Assembly: GCA_025361105.1 (NCBI GenBank)
Contig: JANYAW010000382.1
Coordinates: forward strand, 1-25,632
DNA from: Rhodocyclaceae bacterium
GTDB lineage: Bacteria; Pseudomonadota; Gammaproteobacteria; Burkholderiales; Rhodocyclaceae
Direction of reading: 5' to 3'
Length of the DNA: 25,632 nucleotides
The translations under genes were made by a program, and so were the position numbers. Position 1 is the stretch's first letter, and the number at the start of each line of letters is the position of its first letter. Below the pieces are notes generated by a model. That model was not told where the DNA came from. It searched no databases and saw only the letters and a program-made list of their open reading frames with translations. Positions 22,147 to 25,632 of the stretch are shown here, one piece after another.

Positions 22147-23478
22147 ATGAAACTCACAGTTACTCGAATTTCCATCTTGATTTTTTGTGCAAGTTTTCTG
22201 GCCGCCTGCAACGAGTCCTCAAAGCTCCCGCCGCTAGGCAGCTTTGGGCCCAAGCCCACGCTGCTCGAACCATCGGCTGGCCCACTGCCCACCATCAACA
22301 TCGCCAAAGCCACCGGCTGGCCCGCAGGCGGCGCGCCAGTGGCCGCAACGGGACTGGCGGTGAAGGCATTCGCCAGCGGTTTGGATCATCCGCGCTGGGT
22401 CTATGTGCTGCCCAACGGCGATGTGTTGGTGGCCGAATCCAATGCACCGGCTGATCGCCCGGACGAATATTCCGGCCCGGTCGGCATGATCGCGAAATTC
22501 GTGATGAATCGCGCCGGTGCAGGGGTGCCCAGCGCAAATCGAATCACGCTGCTGCGCGATGCCGATGGCGATGGAATCGCCGAGACGCGCACGGTGTTTT
22601 TGCAAAACCTCAATTCGCCTATCGGCATGACACTGGTCGGCAACGATTTCTACGTCGCCAACACTGATGCCGTGATGCGCTACAAATACACGGATGGCCA
22701 AACCAGCATCACCGATAAAGGCGAAAAAATCGTCGACTTGCCGGCTGGCACCATCAATCATCATTGGACGAAAAATTTAATTGCCAATCAGTCCAGTGGC
22801 GACGCACTACGCCTCTATGTGACAGTCGGCTCGAACAGCAATGTCGCCGAACACGGCATGGAAGTTGAAGCCAATCGCGCGGCGATATTGGAAATCAATC
22901 CGGCAACCAAACAAGTGCGGATCTTCGCCTCTGGTTTGCGCAACCCGAATGGCATGGACTGGCAGCCGCAATCCGGCGCATTGTGGACGGCAGTGAATGA
23001 GCGCGATGAAATCGGCAGCGACCTGGTGCCCGATTACATGACCTCGGTAAAAGACGGCGCGTTCTACGGCTGGCCGTACAGCTACTATGGCCAGCACCTT
23101 GACACCCGCGCCACGCCAGCGCAACCAGATTTAGTTGCCAAAGCCATAGCCCCCGACTACGCACTCGGCACCCATACCGCATCACTTGGTCTAGTTTTTT
23201 CACACGGCGATGCACTGCCAGAAACCTTTCGCAACGGCGTCTTCATCGGCCAGCACGGCTCATGGAATCGCCGCCCCGTCAGCGGCTACAAAGTCATCTT
23301 CGTGCCCTTTGCCAACGGCGTTCCCAATGGCATGCCGATAGATGTGCTGACCGGTTTTCTCGATGCCCAAGGCCAAGCCCAAGGCCGTCCGGTTGGTGTG
23401 GCGATAGACACGCGCGGTGGCTTGCTGGTGGCCGATGATGTGGGGAATATTGTTTGGCGGGTTAGTGCGGAGAAGTAA
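22147..23478 (+). CDS. Sorbosone/PQQ-type sugar dehydrogenase-like beta-propeller lipoprotein
   Basis: A 443-residue protein with a lipoprotein signal (MKLTVTRISILIFCASFLAAC, lipid Cys at 21). The mature part has the six-bladed propeller pattern of soluble glucose/L-sorbosone dehydrogenases: LDHPRWVYVLPNGDVLVAES, TINHHWTKNL, IFASGLRNPNGMDWQP, NERDEIGSDLVPDYM, QHGSWNRRP, RPVGVAIDTRGGLLVADD. Such enzymes use PQQ with Ca2+; substrate is unknown. I prefer the ATG at 22147 (GGAA upstream) to the one at 22135, which puts four extra residues before the signal peptide. It follows prc after 37 bp and may be co-transcribed. Confidence 0.87.
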   Translation: MKLTVTRISILIFCASFLAACNESSKLPPLGSFGPKPTLLEPSAGPLPTINIAKATGWPAGGAPVAATGLAVKAFASGLDHPRWVYVLPNGDVLVAESNAPADRPDEYSGPVGMIAKFVMNRAGAGVPSANRITLLRDADGDGIAETRTVFLQNLNSPIGMTLVGNDFYVANTDAVMRYKYTDGQTSITDKGEKIVDLPAGTINHHWTKNLIANQSSGDALRLYVTVGSNSNVAEHGMEVEANRAAILEINPATKQVRIFASGLRNPNGMDWQPQSGALWTAVNERDEIGSDLVPDYMTSVKDGAFYGWPYSYYGQHLDTRATPAQPDLVAKAIAPDYALGTHTASLGLVFSHGDALPETFRNGVFIGQHGSWNRRPVSGYKVIFVPFANGVPNGMPIDVLTGFLDAQGQAQGRPVGVAIDTRGGLLVADDVGNIVWRVSAEK

Positions 23479-23520
23479 AACGGTTTGGTAGGTCGGAATA
23501 AATTTTGATCTGCACAATTC

Positions 23521-23545
23521 GACGGCGTGTGACCGGCACCAACTG
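23521..23545 (+). repeat. 25-bp dispersed repeat, copy 4 (downstream of the sorbosone-dehydrogenase-like gene)
   Basis: GACGGCGTGTGACCGGCACC followed by AACTG; two bases differ from the consensus. It lies in the 118-bp gap between convergent genes. Confidence 0.6.
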
Positions 23546-23596
23546 GTAACGCAAGGTATGTCAGTCCAATCTGCCCCTAGCCAGCTTGATGCCAGA

Positions 23597-24643
23597 TCAA
23601 TGCAGATGCGTATGGTGCGCATCCGGGTAGTGCTGGTGCGTATGTTTTATGGGCTCGTGGGAATGCGGGTGTGAGTGGCGAATTGCCTCAGCGCAGGATT
23701 CGTCGTGTCGGTGCTGATGATGCGCGTCGTGCTCATGCTCATGGTCGTGCTCAAGCGCATCGTGCGTATGCGAATGTTCATGCGCTTCGCTCAGGTGCAG
23801 CCAAATACCACAGGCCATAAAGCCGCCGGCAAGTAATAATAAAAGCGTCACCGGCTCACCCATCAGGATCGCCAACAACGCACCAAACAGTGGCGCGACA
23901 GAGAAATAAGCACCGGTTCTCGCGCTGCCCAAGTGACGCAGTCCAAGCACGAATAGCACGAGACTGATGCCATAGGCAAACATACCAATGACCAGTGCGA
24001 CCATTGTGTCGACAGGTGTGGGCAGCGCTGCACCAAGTGAGATGGCGATTAGAAAATTGATAGATCCGGCAACCAAACCCTTGGTCGAAGCAATCCAGCT
24101 GGCATCGTTCAAGGACACTTTGCGCGTCAGATTGTTGTCTATGGCCCACGCAAGACACGCACCAAGAATCGCCAATGAAGGCCACAGATCATCAATTCGT
24201 GCGTCACCCGGCCAGGTCAACAAAATCGCACCGACAACAATGGCAGCCATTCCCAATGCAATGCGCCGGTCGAAGTTTTCCTTGAACACAAACCAGGCCA
24301 GTAGCGCGGTAAAAACACCTTCCATATTCAGCAGCAATGCGGTCGCCGAGGCCGTGCTTGCGCTCAGTCCGAACATCAACAAAACCGGGCCCACCACCCC
24401 ACCGGATAGCACCGCACCCAGAAACCATAGGCGCTCATTGCGTGGCAAAGTGACCGGCGCGGCGTGGGTAATGCGTCGATAAATTGCCAATCCCAGGCCC
24501 GAACCCAGATACAGCAAACCCGCCAACATCCACGCGTCGACAGATTCAAGCAAGCGTTTTGCCAAGGGCGTCGCAGCGCCAAACAGGAAGGCCGCGCCAA
24601 GCGCAGCGAGGATGCCGGGGTGTTTGAGCGAGGTGAGAGACAT
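23597..24643 (-). CDS. EamA/DMT-family transporter with long His-rich C-terminal tail
   Basis: 348 residues from the ATG at 24643, which directly precedes the first membrane helix (LKHPGILAALGAAFLFGAATPLAKRLL); starts at 24676 or 24691 are possible. Two EamA repeats of about five helices each fill residues about 8-285. The tail of about 65 residues is extraordinarily rich in histidine: HEHSHTHDALEHDHEHEHD, then HHQHRHDESC, then HSHPHSHEPIKHTHQHYP, ending HHTHLH. Such tails bind divalent metals (Ni, Co, Zn, Cu) and the architecture recurs in proteobacteria; the transported substrate is unproven. It converges with the sorbosone-dehydrogenase-like gene. Confidence 0.88.
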   Translation of the reverse strand: MSLTSLKHPGILAALGAAFLFGAATPLAKRLLESVDAWMLAGLLYLGSGLGLAIYRRITHAAPVTLPRNERLWFLGAVLSGGVVGPVLLMFGLSASTASATALLLNMEGVFTALLAWFVFKENFDRRIALGMAAIVVGAILLTWPGDARIDDLWPSLAILGACLAWAIDNNLTRKVSLNDASWIASTKGLVAGSINFLIAISLGAALPTPVDTMVALVIGMFAYGISLVLFVLGLRHLGSARTGAYFSVAPLFGALLAILMGEPVTLLLLLAGGFMACGIWLHLSEAHEHSHTHDALEHDHEHEHDAHHQHRHDESCAEAIRHSHPHSHEPIKHTHQHYPDAHHTHLH

Positions 24644-24772
24644 AGAGCTTGGTTGGTTGCGTAATGTGTCATGCATCTTAGTCGCAGCCAAGTGAAAACT
24701 TGTTGGGCGACGGCGGCGAAGCAGGGAATTCGCAATTGCCGCTTTGTAATGACTTTGGGTCGTCGCTGTCGT

Positions 24773-24798
24773 GACGGCGTGTCACCAGCACCAACTGA
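24773..24798 (+). repeat. 25-bp dispersed repeat, copy 5 (between KUP remnant and DMT gene)
   Basis: Core GGCGTGTCACCAGCACC with GAC before and AACTGA after; its 25 bases match copies 1 and 2 exactly although the flanks are unrelated. It is intergenic. Confidence 0.68.
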
Positions 24799-24821
24799 TC
24801 GCAACATTCTTCAGGCGATGT

Positions 24822-25471
24822 TTAAAGCACCACCTGCCCACCCAGCTCCACCACACGATTCGCGGGCAAACCGAAATAGTTCACCACGCTGCCTGCATTT
24901 CTGAACATGCCGACGAAAATCTTTTGTCGCCAGAATGGCATCGCTGCATCCATGCTGGGAATCAAGGTCTCGCGACCGATGAAATATGAGGTGTCCATTG
25001 CTTCGAAGCTCAGACCATCCTCGCAGCACCAGTCGAGCGCATCAGGCAGATTGACTTGTTCCATGAAGCCGTAAAAAACTTTGACTTGCCAAAAATCATT
25101 AGCCAGACGGGTGACAGTTACACGATGTGAATCGGTGAGCCGTGGCGTGTCGAGAATATTCACGGCGACTAAAACTACGCGTTCGTGCAGCGCTTTGAAG
25201 TGCTTCAAACTATGCAACATGGCATGCGGAACTTTGTCCGGATTTTGGGTCAGGAAAATCGCCGTGCCGGGTGCGCGTGGCACGTCTTCGACACCTTTGA
25301 TAAAGCTGTTGATATCCACTGCATCGGCGGCTTGGCGCTGGCTCAGCATATCGCGGCCGCGCTTCCACGTGGTGAGCAAAAGGAATACGCCGATACCAAA
25401 AACCAGTGGGAACCAGCCGCCTTGCACGATTTTCCCGGCGTGTACGGCATCTACGATTTTCGCGACGGCAG
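24822..25471 (-). pseudogene. KUP-family potassium transporter, C-terminal part only
   Basis: The frame ends with a good KUP C-terminus: GGWFPLVFGIGVFLLLTTWKRGRDML (last membrane helices), then the cytoplasmic domain with FLTQNPDKVPHAMLHSLKHFKALHE, VKVFYGFMEQ, TSYFIGRETLIP and a closing NRVVELGGQVVL, stop at 24822. Upstream of GGWFPL the frame is open to 25514, but the ten or so membrane helices a KUP protein needs are absent, and the adjoining DNA encodes part of a different transporter in another frame. As it stands the gene cannot make a K+ channel-forming protein. Whether this is a natural deletion fusion or a chimeric assembly cannot be told from one window. Confidence 0.75.
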
Positions 25472-25632
25472 TCAGCGTGGGCTCGCGCCGACGAACGGGA
25501 TCGATAATCTCCCGCTACGATGTTCGCCCATAATGTCGCTACGCCGGCCAACGCGAGCAAGTAAAAATATTAATGGCACAGCCGCCACACCATTAAAGAC
25601 CGCCGTGAAAACCAGCGCCTTGACTGGATCGA
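25472..25632 (-). pseudogene. Fragment of a probable NRAMP-family metal transporter, cut by window end
   Basis: Read on the minus strand from 25630 the frame gives DPVKALVFTAVFNGVAAVPL then IFLLARVGRRSDIMGEHRSG, matching from memory the late membrane helices of NRAMP (Mn2+/Fe2+ symporter) proteins, and then runs into unrelated residues IPFVGASPR and a TGA at 25472-25474. The last membrane helix expected after MGEHRSG is missing. The 5' part is outside the window. The family call rests on this short piece only. Confidence 0.55.

Noticed and set aside
23597..23800. His-codon-rich stretch taken at first for a tandem repeat or CRISPR-like array
   Set aside because: The periodicity comes from repeated HxH codons in the DMT transporter tail; there are no regular repeats and spacers.
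1..25632. Search for insertion sequences, integrases, tRNA attachment sites or defence genes to explain transfer of the island
   Set aside because: No transposase or integrase-like frame, no tRNA-like cloverleaf and no convincing terminal direct repeats were seen, so mobility of the island is not supported within this window.

Overview
The window looks like a chromosomal stretch from a Gram-negative proteobacterium (beta- or gammaproteobacterial by protein resemblance; I cannot place it further). Its core is a copper/silver tolerance island of about 17 kb. The evidence is an RND tripartite pump with an outer-membrane channel, lipoprotein and Sec signal peptides, an OmpR-type two-component pair, and a CopK homologue (known from Cupriavidus).

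Layout. 1-578 (+): 3' end of selO and a small HMA-fold protein that has lost both metal-binding cysteines. 638-10582 (-): one probable long operon read right to left, DUF5676-like membrane protein, DUF2933 protein, isoprenylcysteine-methyltransferase-like protein, YHS-domain Cu(I) P-type ATPase (copA), a Cys/His-rich secreted protein, then cusC, cusB and cusA. 10868-12263: three small exported proteins (unknown secreted peptide, lipoprotein, CopK), each with its own promoter box. 12358-14166 (-): a cupredoxin-CusF fusion, a broken methyltransferase gene and a membrane protein. 14449-17060 (+): response regulator, NTF2-like secreted protein, sensor kinase. 17083-18122 (-): relics of a second cus locus, namely the 5' half of a cusC copy with a nonsense codon and a copy of the small Cys/His gene that lost its Cys-rich centre. 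18295-24643: ordinary chromosomal genes (GNAT, AlkA-type glycosylase, Prc/Tsp protease, sorbosone-dehydrogenase-like lipoprotein, His-tailed DMT transporter). 24822-25632 (-): the C-terminal part of a KUP potassium transporter abutting, out of frame, a fragment of what looks like an NRAMP metal transporter.

How it works together. The ATPase would move Cu(I) from cytoplasm to periplasm. CopK, the cupredoxin-CusF protein and the small secreted proteins would hold or pass on periplasmic copper, and CusCBA would expel it across the outer membrane. Five copies of a 17-bp box, consensus CTKWCNNRAWTGTAATY, sit 70-120 bp ahead of five transcription units, always in the same orientation to the gene. 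They are the best candidates for the binding sites of the response regulator encoded here, and they make the island look like one local regulon.

Other structure. A 25-bp dispersed repeat, core GGCGTGTCACCAGCACC, occurs five times. Three copies are intergenic, one lies inside the coding region of the small Cys/His protein, and one is in the relic copy of that gene. I see no tRNA, rRNA, CRISPR array, transposase or integrase, and no gene-free stretch longer than 300 bp.
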